64,000 nt of DNA from Myxococcales bacterium (GCA_016793325.1 JAEUKI010000003.1:124001-188000); one strand, 5' to 3'; positions 1 to 8,963 are shown, numbered from the stretch's first letter. Made by a program: numbers and translations. Notes: generated from the letters alone by a model not told the origin.

Positions 1-1626
1 GCGGGCGGCGCGCAGCCGAACCCGACGCAGCCCAATCCAACGCAGCCCAACCCCACGCAGCCGAACGGAACGGTCACGCCGCAGACCACGCAAGGCGCGC
101 TAGCCCAGGGCGACTCGACGCGTTCGAGCGGTGAATTCGCGGACAATTTCACCTTCAACTGGCCCGCGGGCGCGGCGGTTCGACTCGAGGTGACCTCGGG
201 CGAGTTCGACACGTACCTCATCGTGCGCTCGCCCTCTGGGACGATCCAGCAGAACGACGACGGCATTCAGGGCACGACCAACTCCGCGCTCGACATGATC
301 GCGTCCGAGGCGGGCCAGTACACCGTGACGGTGTCCTCGTATCGCACCGGAGAGACGGGCAACTATCAGCTCGTCGTTCGCGCTCCGGGCAACGGTGGAA
401 CGGTGCAGCCGAACCCTGTTCAACCCAACCCTGTTCAGCCCAATCCCGTGCAGCCGAACCCGACGCAGCCCAGCGCTGCGCGCACGCGGCAGATCACGGG
501 GACGCTCGCGCAAGGCGATCGGACGCTCAACTCGGGCGAGTTCGTCGATCAACACACGCTGCAGTTTCGGCCGGGCGAAGCCGTGCGCCTTCGCCTCGAT
601 TCGTCGGCGTTCGACACGTACCTGCTGCTCCGCTCGCCGAGCGGTCGCCAGCAAGACAACGACGACCTCGTGTCGGGCAACACCAACTCGGGCATCGACA
701 TTCCGTCGGCCGAGGCGGGCAACTACCAGGTGATGGTCACGAGCTATCGCGCCGGTGAGTCGGGCGCGTACACCCTTCGCGTCGAGTCTGGCGCGGCGGG
801 CTCGCTGCCGATCGACACGCCGACGACTCCGAACAACCCAAATAACCCGAACAACCCGAACAACCCCGTGCAGCCCATTCCGAGCAACGGAAGCGGTCCG
901 CGCGTGTGGGGCGTCTTCGCGGGAATCACGGACTACCCGGCGGGCACCAACGACCTCGCCGAGTGCGCCAACGACGCCGTGAAGATGGTCGAAGCGCTGA
1001 CCGATCGCGGACTGCTCACGCAGGACCGACGCGTGCTCCTCACGGACGGACAGGCGACGCGACAGAACATCCGCGAGGCGATTCAGCGCATCGGCGCGCA
1101 AGCCGGCCCGCAAGACGTGTTCGTGTTCTTCTACTCGGGCCACGGCGGACGCACCCGCGGCGGCTCGTCGGATCAGCGCGAGCTCGACGGGATGGACGAG
1201 TACCTCTACGTGTACGACGGCCAGCTCATGGACGACGAGATGGGCACGCTCTTCGACGGGATTCGCGCTCGAACGAGCATCCTCGCGCTCGACTCTTGTT
1301 ACGCGGGCGGCTTCGCGAAGGACGTGATCACGCGTCCGGGGCGCATCGGACTCTTCTCGAGCGAAGAGGACGTCACGAGCTCGGTCGCGCAGAACTTCCG
1401 TGCAGGCGGATATCTCTCGCACTTCCTCCGCCTCGGAATGGGCGGCGAGGCCGACAACGACCCGCGCGACAACGCGCTCACGGTCGGCGAGCTCACGCAC
1501 TACGTGTGGCGCCAGTTTGCGCAGCACGGGCAGAGCATCGAGCAGGGATCGGGCGCCTATCAGCACCTCGTCGTCGATCGCGGCGCCGTCGGTGTGAGCC
1601 AGGTCCTCTGGAACTTCCCTCGCTGA
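1..1626 (+). CDS. Caspase-like (peptidase C14) secreted protein with PPC domains, 5' truncated
   Basis: The reading frame is open from base 1, so the N-terminus lies outside the window; 541 residues are visible. Two similar beta-sandwich repeats (about residues 35-130 and 160-260), each with a phrase like FDTYLxxRSPSG, match bacterial pre-peptidase C-terminal (PPC) domains. They are separated by Pro/Asn/Gln linkers built from PNPTQ and NNP repeats. A caspase-type domain follows from about residue 300 (VWGVFAGITDYPAG), with the likely catalytic His in YSGHGG (residue 381) and Cys in LDSCYAGG (residue 433). It probably cleaves after basic or acidic residues like metacaspases and orthocaspases, outside the cytoplasm, but the substrate is unknown. 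The stop is TGA at 1624-1626. Confidence 0.88.
   Translation, partial: AGGAQPNPTQPNPTQPNPTQPNGTVTPQTTQGALAQGDSTRSSGEFADNFTFNWPAGAAVRLEVTSGEFDTYLIVRSPSGTIQQNDDGIQGTTNSALDMIASEAGQYTVTVSSYRTGETGNYQLVVRAPGNGGTVQPNPVQPNPVQPNPVQPNPTQPSAARTRQITGTLAQGDRTLNSGEFVDQHTLQFRPGEAVRLRLDSSAFDTYLLLRSPSGRQQDNDDLVSGNTNSGIDIPSAEAGNYQVMVTSYRAGESGAYTLRVESGAAGSLPIDTPTTPNNPNNPNNPNNPVQPIPSNGSGPRVWGVFAGITDYPAGTNDLAECANDAVKMVEALTDRGLLTQDRRVLLTDGQATRQNIREAIQRIGAQAGPQDVFVFFYSGHGGRTRGGSSDQRELDGMDEYLYVYDGQLMDDEMGTLFDGIRARTSILALDSCYAGGFAKDVITRPGRIGLFSSEEDVTSSVAQNFRAGGYLSHFLRLGMGGEADNDPRDNALTVGELTHYVWRQFAQHGQSIEQGSGAYQHLVVDRGAVGVSQVLWNFPR
13..66 (+). repeat. Tandem 15-base repeats encoding PNPTQ linker
   Basis: About three and a half copies of a 15-base unit encode Gln-Pro-Asn-Pro-Thr. 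This is a flexible linker within the caspase-like gene. A related block encoding PNPVQ lies at 406-465. Confidence 0.85.
406..465 (+). repeat. Tandem 15-base repeats encoding PNPVQ linker
   Basis: Four copies of a 15-base unit encode Gln-Pro-Asn-Pro-Val/Thr between the two PPC domains. Third-position differences between copies indicate an old repeat kept at protein level. Confidence 0.85.
832..867 (+). repeat. Tandem 9-base repeats encoding NNP linker
   Basis: Four copies of a 9-base unit encode Asn-Asn-Pro just before the caspase domain. It is a third linker in the same gene. Confidence 0.85.
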
Positions 1627-1719
1627 CGAGCGCTCGGGGGACACTCGATTTCGTGTGTTCGTAAGGGGGGCGTGTTGCGCGGCGGGGGGAGTTGGACGCC
1701 GTCGCGCGGCGACCGTCGA

Positions 1720-3099
1720 TCAGCGACGAACGTGCTGGTCTGCGAACGCGAGGAACAGCGCCCAGTCTTCAGCGCCAAGGCTGTGCGCGCCCGGGCGACT
1801 CTGCCACGCGAGCCTCGAGCGAACGCCCGCCTCTGCGCCTCCGTCGGAGACGCCCGCGTCTTCGTAGAGCTCCCACGCTGGGCGCGCTGCTTCGACCGCG
1901 GCGCGCGAGCCCGGAGGGTCCGCCCACTCGTCCGCGTCGCCGTCGGTGAAGAGCGCGACGCGCGGCGCGACGAGGGCGATCAGCTGGTGTTGGTCGATCG
2001 GCAACCGGAGCTCGCGTCGGTCGAACCCCTTGAAGACCGCGTCGAACCACGAGGGAAAAAACAGGTTGATCGCGGCGATGGACTCGCCCACCGGGCTCCG
2101 CGCGAGCGCCGATCCCGCAGTGCCCGACTGGTGCGCGAACACCATCGCGATGCGCTGGTCGAGCGCGCCCGCGAGCAGCGACGCTTTGCCGCGCCGCGAG
2201 TGACCGACGACCGCGATCTGTTGCGGGTCGACGAGGTTCGAGGTCTGGAGCCAGTCGACGACGCGCGAGATTCCCCAGGCCCACGCCGCGATCCGGCCCC
2301 AGCGAACGCGCGGATCGCGCCGCGGGTCGAGCGCCTCTCGATGGACGCCGTCGCTGAAGGTCGTATCCGCGGGGTCGTCGGGGTCGAGGTCGCTCTCGTG
2401 AAACGTCGCAAACGCATAGCCACGCGAGGCGATGGTGGACACGGGCCAGTGGGACGACCGCACGCCGCGGCCGGCTTCGGGCGTGCCTCCGCAGTTTGGC
2501 GCGTCGATCCACGCGGTGGTCGCGCGCACGCGGGGGTCCGCGATCACCTCTTGGTTTCCGCACTTGTTGAGCGCGACGAAGACCGGCGGCCGCGCGATGC
2601 CGCGCGGTCGGTAGAGCGAGACATGAATTCGTGTGTCGATTCCGACGAACGAGAGCTCGAACTCTAGGTACTCGCCGACCGAGGGCGCGATGTCCGCGAT
2701 CGTCTGCGTCGAGCGCGCGCTGACCGCCATCGCGGCGGGCTCGTAGCCGTACACGTAGTAGCGAAAGAGGTCCTTCAGCTCGTCGCGGCGCCAGCCTTCC
2801 CAGTCGCCGCGCGTGCTCGCGGTGCGCGAGCGATCGAAGGACTCGAACAGCGACGGGAGCTCGCTGCGTTCGGGCAGCTCTTCGGCGAGCGGATAGGGCC
2901 CCGGCCGCTGGACGTCTCGGCGCGAAGCGACGTCGAGCTCTGCGTCGGTGGGGATCGTCGCGTCTCGATCGTCGGCGTCGACGACCTCGGGCGCGTGTGC
3001 GCGCGTGTCCTCTCCTGCGTCGCGCGGCGCGGTCGATGGGCAACCGACGAGCAGCGCAGAGGCCGCGATCGAGGCGACTGTGGCGACGAGTGGGCGCAT
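1720..3099 (-). CDS. CE15-like alpha/beta-hydrolase lipoprotein (glucuronoyl esterase family)
   Basis: A 459-residue protein starting at the ATG at 3097-3099; a longer upstream reading frame lacks protein-like character. The N-terminus is a lipoprotein signal with a lipobox Cys at residue 20 (ALLVGC). The hydrolase domain carries the nucleophile motif GHSRRGK (Ser 301), the SGTAG segment about 25 residues later, and a C-terminal catalytic His in AHSLGAEDW (His 439). This layout is typical of carbohydrate esterase family 15, which cleaves ester links between glucuronic acid on xylan and lignin alcohols. A plant-polymer substrate is inferred from the family; another uronate ester is possible. 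It is convergent with the caspase-like gene and no partner enzymes lie nearby. Confidence 0.85.
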   Translation of the reverse strand: MRPLVATVASIAASALLVGCPSTAPRDAGEDTRAHAPEVVDADDRDATIPTDAELDVASRRDVQRPGPYPLAEELPERSELPSLFESFDRSRTASTRGDWEGWRRDELKDLFRYYVYGYEPAAMAVSARSTQTIADIAPSVGEYLEFELSFVGIDTRIHVSLYRPRGIARPPVFVALNKCGNQEVIADPRVRATTAWIDAPNCGGTPEAGRGVRSSHWPVSTIASRGYAFATFHESDLDPDDPADTTFSDGVHREALDPRRDPRVRWGRIAAWAWGISRVVDWLQTSNLVDPQQIAVVGHSRRGKASLLAGALDQRIAMVFAHQSGTAGSALARSPVGESIAAINLFFPSWFDAVFKGFDRRELRLPIDQHQLIALVAPRVALFTDGDADEWADPPGSRAAVEAARPAWELYEDAGVSDGGAEAGVRSRLAWQSRPGAHSLGAEDWALFLAFADQHVRR

Positions 3100-3312
3100 C
3101 GCGCGCGATGATCGCTCGGACCGTCGGCGAAGGCACGGAGCCGAGGGCGCCGCGACGTCGGGGCGCGCGCCGCGCGGTCGTGCGTCGAAATCCGCTCCCG
3201 TCCAAGCGAAGGGCGGCCGTTCGACGGGCGCACAAAGCACCGCCTCCGTCGACGTCGGGTGGCGCTTTTTCTTGACCTCGCTCGCGCGTTGCTCGTGCAA
3301 TCAGCGCCCACC

Positions 3313-4257
3313 ATGCGCGGAACTGCCCTCGTCTACTCGTCCCACAATCGCGGCGATCGGATTCACAACGACCTCATCGTCCAGCGCGCGCTGCGCGGCT
3401 CGGATAACAAGAAGATCCTGTTTCTCCCCATGTCCGAGACCGTTCAGAACGGGAGCGAGATGGAGCGGCAGGACTTTTCGTGGGGAAATTTCCGGTTCTA
3501 TTTCGACTTCTTCAAGAAGCACGGCCTCGAGTACTACCCCTTCTATTGGCGCAGCTCGCTGCGACAAGAGGACGTCGACAAGCTCTGGTTCGACATGGTC
3601 AACGCCGAGGTCGTGATCCTCGGCGGCGGTCACTCGGTGACGGGCCTTCGTCGCTACAAAGAGCTCGGTGCGCGCTTCGGCAACGGCGAGTGGGGCAAGT
3701 TCGGACGACTGCTCCACGAGCGCCAACAACGCGGAAAGCTCACCGTGGGCTTCTCCGCGGGCGCCGACCAAATGTGCGAGTACCTGTTTCGCGAGACGTA
3801 CGACGTGGGCGGCGACAACAAGGCGTTCGGACTGTTTCGCAACGTGGTGTGCACGCTCCATCACGACCCGGGGCGCGACAGCGACCTCGCGCACGCAGCG
3901 AGGAAATTTCCTCACTTCATGGTGTTCGGTCTGCCCAACGACTCGGGGCTCTACGGCGACCAGGGCGTGCTGCCGTCGGGCAACTGGTGGCAGGTGATCC
4001 AGTTCGTGATCGATAACAGCTGGCAGTTCGAGAGCGACTACTGGCACATCCGAACGCGCCGCGGCGCGAAGATCGAGCACTTCTACAACGACGGTCGCCA
4101 CTGGGGCTTCGGCGAGGGGGACTACATCGTGCGCGTTCAATCGCCGGACAACCGCTTTCACGACGCGTGGATCGTGTCGGGCGGTCGCGTGATTCACTAC
4201 TGGACGCAGCAGCCGAGCAAGTACAGCTCGATCAGCGAGATCCTCGCCTCGCACTGA
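3313..4257 (+). CDS. Peptidase S51 / cyanophycinase-like hydrolase
   Basis: A 314-residue protein. I chose the ATG at 3313 rather than a GTG 54 bases upstream because MRGTALVYSSH begins the first beta strand. The region VVILGGGHSVTGLRRY followed by GFSAGADQM resembles the nucleophile elbow of class I glutamine-amidotransferase-like serine peptidases of family S51 (dipeptidase E, cyanophycinase; consensus GTSAGA). A His-rich THHD-like segment (TLHHDPGR) further on may supply the catalytic His. No signal peptide is evident, so it is probably cytosolic. The length suits the cyanophycinase branch better than dipeptidase E. The substrate is unknown. Confidence 0.72.
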   Translation: MRGTALVYSSHNRGDRIHNDLIVQRALRGSDNKKILFLPMSETVQNGSEMERQDFSWGNFRFYFDFFKKHGLEYYPFYWRSSLRQEDVDKLWFDMVNAEVVILGGGHSVTGLRRYKELGARFGNGEWGKFGRLLHERQQRGKLTVGFSAGADQMCEYLFRETYDVGGDNKAFGLFRNVVCTLHHDPGRDSDLAHAARKFPHFMVFGLPNDSGLYGDQGVLPSGNWWQVIQFVIDNSWQFESDYWHIRTRRGAKIEHFYNDGRHWGFGEGDYIVRVQSPDNRFHDAWIVSGGRVIHYWTQQPSKYSSISEILASH

Positions 4258-4278
4258 CGCGAACGGGGAGCTGGGGGC

Positions 4279-5586
4279 TCACTCGACGCGTTCGATCACG
4301 AGGGGCCGCGTCGCGGGCTTGTCGCTCGCGATGCTGAACGCCGCGCCCACGCGTCGCGCCGCTTCGAGCGCGCGCGCCTCGTCGTCGCTGTGAACCCAGG
4401 CGACGACCTCGTCGAGCGCGACCGCGTCGCCCACGGTCTTCGCGAGCACGAAGCCCACGGCGGGATCCACGGAGTCCTCGCTTCGCGTGCGTCCCGCGCC
4501 GAGCGCGACGCCCGCGAGGCCCACCTCGAGCGCGTCGATCCCGTGGACGAACCCCGCGGAGCGGGCTCGAATTGGTGTGCGTGTTTTCGTCGCGGGAAGC
4601 AGCGACGGGTCGTCGACCACGCGGGGATCACCGCCTTGCTCTTGGACCATGCGTCGCGCCGTCGCGAGCGCGCTCCCGTCGTCGAGCGCCCGCTCGAGCT
4701 TCGCGCGCGCCTCGTCGCGGGTGCGCGCGACGTGACCGAGCACGAGCATCTCGATCGCGAGCTCGACGGTGCACTCGGTGAGGTCCGCGGGTGCGCGTCG
4801 GTGGAGGATGGCGAAGGCCTCGGCGGTCTCGAGGGCGTTTCCTACGGTGAATCCCAGGGGATAGTCCATGTGCGTGAGCAGCGCGACGCAGTCCTTGCCC
4901 GCGCCCTTCGCGGTGCGGACGAGCGCGCTCGCGAGCGTCCGCGCGCGGTCGAGGTCCTTCATGAACGCGCCGCGACCCACCTTGACGTCGAGCACGAGCG
5001 CGTCGATTCCCTCGGCGAGCTTCTTGCTCAAGATGCTCGCCACGATGAGCGGAACGCTCTCGACTGTCGCGGTCACGTCCCGCAGCGCGTACAGGCGCTT
5101 GTCCGCGGGCGCGACGTCCTTGGTCTGCCCGATCATGCCCGTGCCGACCGTGGCGACGAGCTCGATGAAGCGCTCGGTCGTCGTGTTGACCGAGAAGCCT
5201 GGGATCGCTTCGAGCTTGTCGAGCGTCCCGCCGGTGTGGCCGAGGCCGCGGCCGGACACCATCGGGACGCGCACGCCGCACGCGGCGACCCACGGCGCGA
5301 GCGCGATCGAGACCTTGTCGCCGACGCCGCCAGTCGAGTGCTTGTCGACCTTGCGACCGGGCACGTGACCGAGGTCGAGCACGGCGCCCGAGTCGCGCAT
5401 CGCGAGGGTGAGCGCGACCATCTCTTCTTCGGACATTCCCTGGAAGAACACGGCCATCGCGAGCGCGCTCATCTGGTAGTCCGGCAGCGTCCCGTCGGTG
5501 TACCGACGGATGAGCCACTGGATCTCTTCGGCGGAGAGAGCGCCGCCGTCGCGCTTGCAGGCGATCAATTCGGGAACGGTTCGCAT
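4279..5586 (-). CDS. Pyrimidine-nucleoside / thymidine phosphorylase
   Basis: A 435-residue cytosolic enzyme that splits thymidine or uridine with phosphate to give the base plus (deoxy)ribose-1-phosphate (pyrimidine salvage). The family signature is clear: KHSTGGVGDKVS (residues 82-93, phosphate binding) and SGRGLGHTGGTLDKLE (residues 111-126). The alpha/beta domain and the C-terminal PYNP domain are both present at full family length. The start is the ATG at 5584-5586, giving MRTVPELI, which matches the usual N-terminus; the frame upstream is spurious. Whether it is DeoA or the broader-specificity Pdp cannot be decided from motifs. It is convergent with the S51-like gene, with no other salvage genes alongside. 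Confidence 0.95.
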   Translation of the reverse strand: MRTVPELIACKRDGGALSAEEIQWLIRRYTDGTLPDYQMSALAMAVFFQGMSEEEMVALTLAMRDSGAVLDLGHVPGRKVDKHSTGGVGDKVSIALAPWVAACGVRVPMVSGRGLGHTGGTLDKLEAIPGFSVNTTTERFIELVATVGTGMIGQTKDVAPADKRLYALRDVTATVESVPLIVASILSKKLAEGIDALVLDVKVGRGAFMKDLDRARTLASALVRTAKGAGKDCVALLTHMDYPLGFTVGNALETAEAFAILHRRAPADLTECTVELAIEMLVLGHVARTRDEARAKLERALDDGSALATARRMVQEQGGDPRVVDDPSLLPATKTRTPIRARSAGFVHGIDALEVGLAGVALGAGRTRSEDSVDPAVGFVLAKTVGDAVALDEVVAWVHSDDEARALEAARRVGAAFSIASDKPATRPLVIERVE

Positions 5587-5667
5587 GGTCAGAAGGGGAG
5601 GGACACTACCAAAAATGCCGTTGCGCGCACGGTCGACGCGCACGAAGGCAACGGATCGCTTCTCGCG

Positions 5668-6768
5668 CTACGAGCCTGCGCCGACGCACCGCAGCGCGTG
5701 GACCGCGCGCGGCGTGCGCATCAAGCCCTGTTGCGACGCGCCGCGCACCACGACGTCGATCGACGAGGGCACGAGCCGAACGTCCGCGCGCCCATACAAT
5801 CGAGTGACGCACGTGCGGTCGGCTCCTTCGCGCGCGACTTCGGCGCGCAGCTCGAAGCGCGGCCCGAACGCGCCGAGCGTCGCCGATTGAACAACGACGC
5901 CGAAGGGCCGCGCGGCGCTCGATGCGCACGGCGCGTCCGAGAGCGACGCGGCGCGGCCGCGGTGGTCTTCGATGGGCCCACCGCCGCGGCGGATCCAGAG
6001 CCCCAGCTCGTCGTTTTCGAGAAACACTCCGACGAGTGATGCTCCCTCGGGCAGCGTGGCCGACGACGAGAGCGCCGGAGGCTGCGAACTCGCGGTCGTT
6101 GTGCGAATCGTTCGCGCGACCACTGCGGTCGCTCGCTGCGCGGCGATCACCGTGATCGCGTCGCGCGTCTGGCCCGCCGCGCCCTCGTCTCGCTCGACGC
6201 GCAGCGCGAAGACGGGGTCTTCTTCTCGGACGCGCGCGGGCAAGACGAAGCGCTGGACCGGCGGCCCGAGCGCGAACACCTCGCACTCGCCGTCGAGGTT
6301 GCAGCGACGGAGCACCGCGGCGTTTGCGTCCTCGATGCGCCAGGGCGAGGCGAGCTGCGCGACGCCGATCACGGTGGGCTGCGCGACGATGGGCCCGCGC
6401 TGATTGCGAAAATGCAGCTCGACGTCGAACTGCGTGGGCGTGCTCGTCCCGCGGCGCCGTCGCTCGCGCGCGATGACAGACGCCCCGACGACCGCGTCCG
6501 AGTAGATCGACTGCGAGGGCACGTCGAGCTCGGCCCCGACGCTCGGGAGCGCGACTTCGGTGATCTCGCACGTCCATCCAGCGCGAGGCTCGCGCGCTTC
6601 GGTCGCGTCCGTTCCCGTCGCGTCGGCTCGTGTCTGCGGTTCGATGCTTGGGTCGTCGGTCGAGCGCACGGGCTGCGGCACCCACCGAGGCCTCGCGGCG
6701 CGCTGGCGCGGCGGCTGCGTTGCGCACGAAGCTACGAGGAGCAATGCGATCGAAGAGCGTTCGAGCAC
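5668..6768 (-). CDS. Hypothetical lipoprotein downstream of ECF sigma factor
   Basis: A 366-residue protein starting at a GTG (6766-6768), 24 bases after the stop of the ECF sigma factor gene, so the two probably form an operon. The first residues MLERSSIALLLVASC are a lipoprotein signal with the acylated Cys at about residue 15. After a Pro/Arg/Thr-rich linker comes a mostly beta-strand region with several Cys residues (including C-N-L-D-G-E-C near residue 160) that I cannot assign to a family. The position suggests an envelope protein whose production, or whose state, is tied to the sigma factor. This is inference only. Confidence 0.82.
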   Translation of the reverse strand: MLERSSIALLLVASCATQPPRQRAARPRWVPQPVRSTDDPSIEPQTRADATGTDATEAREPRAGWTCEITEVALPSVGAELDVPSQSIYSDAVVGASVIARERRRRGTSTPTQFDVELHFRNQRGPIVAQPTVIGVAQLASPWRIEDANAAVLRRCNLDGECEVFALGPPVQRFVLPARVREEDPVFALRVERDEGAAGQTRDAITVIAAQRATAVVARTIRTTTASSQPPALSSSATLPEGASLVGVFLENDELGLWIRRGGGPIEDHRGRAASLSDAPCASSAARPFGVVVQSATLGAFGPRFELRAEVAREGADRTCVTRLYGRADVRLVPSSIDVVVRGASQQGLMRTPRAVHALRCVGAGS

Positions 6769-6792
6769 GCGGTTGACCGCGAGCGTACTCGC

Positions 6793-7443
6793 TCACGCAG
6801 CGGCGTCGAGGGCGATGTCCGAGAGCTCGTCGCGCAGCAGCTTTCGCGCGCGGTGCAGCTTGCTCCGCACCGAGCTCTCTGTGGTGGCGAAGCGATCGGC
6901 GATGTTCTGAAGCGGCTCGTCGCTGAGGTAGTGCTCGATCACGAGCGTTCGATAGCTCTCGGGCAGCGCCTCGAGCGCGCGGGCCACGCGGTCTCGGCGC
7001 TCGCGGCAGAGAAGCTCGGAGTCCGGCGTCTGCGATGCGCGCGCGGCGAACCATGGGTGCTCGCGCAAGAGCGAGTCCGCGCGGGGCTCGATCGCGTCGA
7101 GCGAGTCGGCGTGCTTGCGGCGTCGCGAGCGCAAGCGCATGAGCGCCGCGTTGGTCGCGACGCGATAGAGCCACGTCGAGAACTGCGAGTCGCCGCGAAA
7201 CGTGTGGGCCTTGTCGACGATCTGCACCCACGCGTCTTGGACGAGCTCGTCGCGCTCGCACGGGTCCACGCGAAAGCGCGAGAGCATTCGCTCGATCGTG
7301 CGCTGGTGACGAACGGCGAGGGCGCGGAGCGCGTCTCGGTCGCCGTCGCGGGCCATCGCGAGCAGGGTCGTGTCTGCGAGCCCGTCGTGCGCCGTGCGCG
7401 CGGCGAGCCCGTGGTCGGAATGGTCGTTCGCTTTGCGTGCCAT
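6793..7443 (-). CDS. ECF-family RNA polymerase sigma factor
   Basis: A 216-residue sigma-70 family factor of the extracytoplasmic-function group. Region 2 is seen in ERDELVQDAWVQIVDKAH and FSTWLYRVATNAALMRLRSR (core binding and -10 recognition), and region 4 in ALPESYRTLVIEHYL followed by the helix-turn-helix IADRFATTESSVRSKLHRAR. It starts at ATG 7441-7443. No anti-sigma factor with an obvious zinc or transmembrane domain follows; the next gene encodes a lipoprotein. It is divergent from the TetR gene across an AT-rich 146-base region. Confidence 0.95.
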   Translation of the reverse strand: MARKANDHSDHGLAARTAHDGLADTTLLAMARDGDRDALRALAVRHQRTIERMLSRFRVDPCERDELVQDAWVQIVDKAHTFRGDSQFSTWLYRVATNAALMRLRSRRRKHADSLDAIEPRADSLLREHPWFAARASQTPDSELLCRERRDRVARALEALPESYRTLVIEHYLSDEPLQNIADRFATTESSVRSKLHRARKLLRDELSDIALDAAA

Positions 7444-7477
7444 CGTCGATCTACACTGATCCCATGGGTTGAAAGAT

Positions 7478-7493
7478 TATCTCAGTAGAGATA
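7478..7493. promoter_or_regulatory. Perfect inverted repeat in the ECF sigma / TetR divergent promoter region
   Basis: TATCTC-AGTA-GAGATA is a perfect 6-base inverted repeat around a 4-base centre. It lies in an AT-rich stretch (about 7450-7585) that contrasts with the GC-rich surroundings and separates two divergent regulator genes. The size and place fit an operator, perhaps for the adjacent TetR protein, though the nearest start is that of the sigma factor. Confidence 0.45.
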
Positions 7494-7589
7494 TAAAACG
7501 AAATCAATCGTCCTAGAATTTCGACGATTCGATTCGTTCGAAATCCAGTTCACAGGTCGTTACGTAGATCGATCGATATAGGTTACGCG

Positions 7590-8231
7590 GTGGCTCGTCC
7601 GACAGGCGCACTCAACCAAGACCACGCGGAGACGCGCGAGAGACTCGCGTCGGCGGCGTTCGAGCGGCTGTGCGCGCCGGACGGGATCCGCGTGAGCTTT
7701 CGCGAGCTGGCGCAGTCTGCGGGCGTGTCGGTCCCGACGCTGAAGCACTATTTCGAGGACCGCGAGGGCGTGATCGCGGCGGCGCTCGAGCACGCGCGAA
7801 AGCTCGGGGCTCCCTACCTGCTCATGATGACCCGGCCGCCCGACGGACCGCTGCGAGAGAGCGTGCTCGGGACGATGCGCTTTCTCGCGATGGGCTGGCC
7901 CATGGGACTGGACAAGTGTCACGCCATGGGGCTCGCGCAGGGGCTCGAAGAGCCGAGGCTCGGCCCCGCGTACATCAACGAGGTCCTCGAGCCGACGACG
8001 CAGGCGTTCGAAGCGAGGCTCGCGCACTTCGCGGCGCGCGGAGAGCTCAAGGACTGCTCGTTGCGGGTCGCGGCGCTCGCGCTCGTCGCGCCGGTGCTCG
8101 TCGCGCTGTTGCATCAGGGGTCGCTCGGAGGTCGCGCGTGTCGGCCGCTCGACATCGACGCGTTTCTCGTCGAGCACGTCGAGCGATGGGCCGACGCGTA
8201 CGGGGCGATGCCGGTAGCGTCTTCTCCGTGA
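7590..8231 (+). CDS. TetR/AcrR-family transcriptional regulator
   Basis: A 213-residue regulator starting at GTG 7590. The N-terminal DNA-binding domain is typical: a first helix (ETRERLASAAFERL), then the helix-turn-helix SFRELAQSAGVSVPTLKHYF with the family's usual tyrosine-phenylalanine ending. The ligand-binding half (residues 80-213) is helical and diverse as in all TetR proteins, so no ligand can be named. It probably represses itself or neighbours; the AT-rich region upstream holds a palindrome that may be its operator. Confidence 0.93.
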   Translation: MARPTGALNQDHAETRERLASAAFERLCAPDGIRVSFRELAQSAGVSVPTLKHYFEDREGVIAAALEHARKLGAPYLLMMTRPPDGPLRESVLGTMRFLAMGWPMGLDKCHAMGLAQGLEEPRLGPAYINEVLEPTTQAFEARLAHFAARGELKDCSLRVAALALVAPVLVALLHQGSLGGRACRPLDIDAFLVEHVERWADAYGAMPVASSP

Positions 8232-8252
8232 GATCTCACCGAGGCTGGGCAG

Positions 8253-8263
8253 GTGTCAGACAC
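8253..8263. promoter_or_regulatory. Short perfect palindrome GTGTC-A-GACAC
   Basis: An 11-base perfect palindrome lies between the TetR stop and the next start. It could be an operator half of the TetR system or a REP-like dispersed element; one copy cannot tell. Confidence 0.3.
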
Positions 8264-8294
8264 TGCCACCGCCGGTGCGCTATGGTTCGGGGCG

Positions 8295-8963
8295 ATGACT
8301 CGTTCGCGCGCGCGACGCGTGGCTCTCGTGACGGTGGTGACGGCGCTCGGTTCGGTGGCGCTCTTTCCGCAAGTGTTGCTCGGCTCGATCGAAGAGCAGC
8401 GCGCTCGGTTGCCGCCCGCGGCGAGCTGTCAGGACCCCGTTGAAGGCGTGTGGATGGGCCGTGTGTTTCACGCGCCGGGGGCCGATTGGTACATCTATAC
8501 GCTCGAGATTCGCCGCGCTTCGCCGGGCGCGTCGCAGCTCACCGGCGTGATGCGCTCGCGCTTCTGGAACGGGCCGCCCACGATTTACGAGCCCCTCCCG
8601 TGCGCTCCGGGCGTCCTCGATCGAACGGTGTTCATGACGGCCGCGGGCATCGCGAACGGGCTCCAGATCACTTTTAGTGGAACCACGTGGAGGCCCGAGT
8701 CTCTCAACTGCGGTCCGCCCGGCGCGATGAACCTCATTCGATACAACCTCGACTCGTTTTCGGGGCGAATCGACCCGGCGATCCAGGAGTTTCAATCCGT
8801 GAACAACGACGGTGGCACGGCGATCAACGAGCCGACGGTGTTTCGACGGATCCGGTGCTTCGACGGCTCGAGCGGGCCGGCGCAGCGGCAGACGCCGTTG
8901 ACGATCACCGCGCCGCCTTTGCTTCCACCGCAGCGGTCGGGCTGCGGACGATCGACGCGCTGA
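8295..8963 (+). CDS. Hypothetical secreted protein
   Basis: A 222-residue protein. The ATG at 8295 is preferred to the in-frame GTG at 8253, because MTRSRARRVALVTVVTALG then forms a normal signal peptide (positive residues followed by a hydrophobic stretch ending near residue 27). The mature part begins a likely lipocalin-like or beta-rich domain with phrases such as DPVEGVWMGRVFH and WYIYTLEI, and contains at least five Cys residues. I recognise no family. It precedes the DUF58 gene by about 50 bases on the same strand but is probably not part of that operon. Confidence 0.8.
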   Translation: MTRSRARRVALVTVVTALGSVALFPQVLLGSIEEQRARLPPAASCQDPVEGVWMGRVFHAPGADWYIYTLEIRRASPGASQLTGVMRSRFWNGPPTIYEPLPCAPGVLDRTVFMTAAGIANGLQITFSGTTWRPESLNCGPPGAMNLIRYNLDSFSGRIDPAIQEFQSVNNDGGTAINEPTVFRRIRCFDGSSGPAQRQTPLTITAPPLLPPQRSGCGRSTR

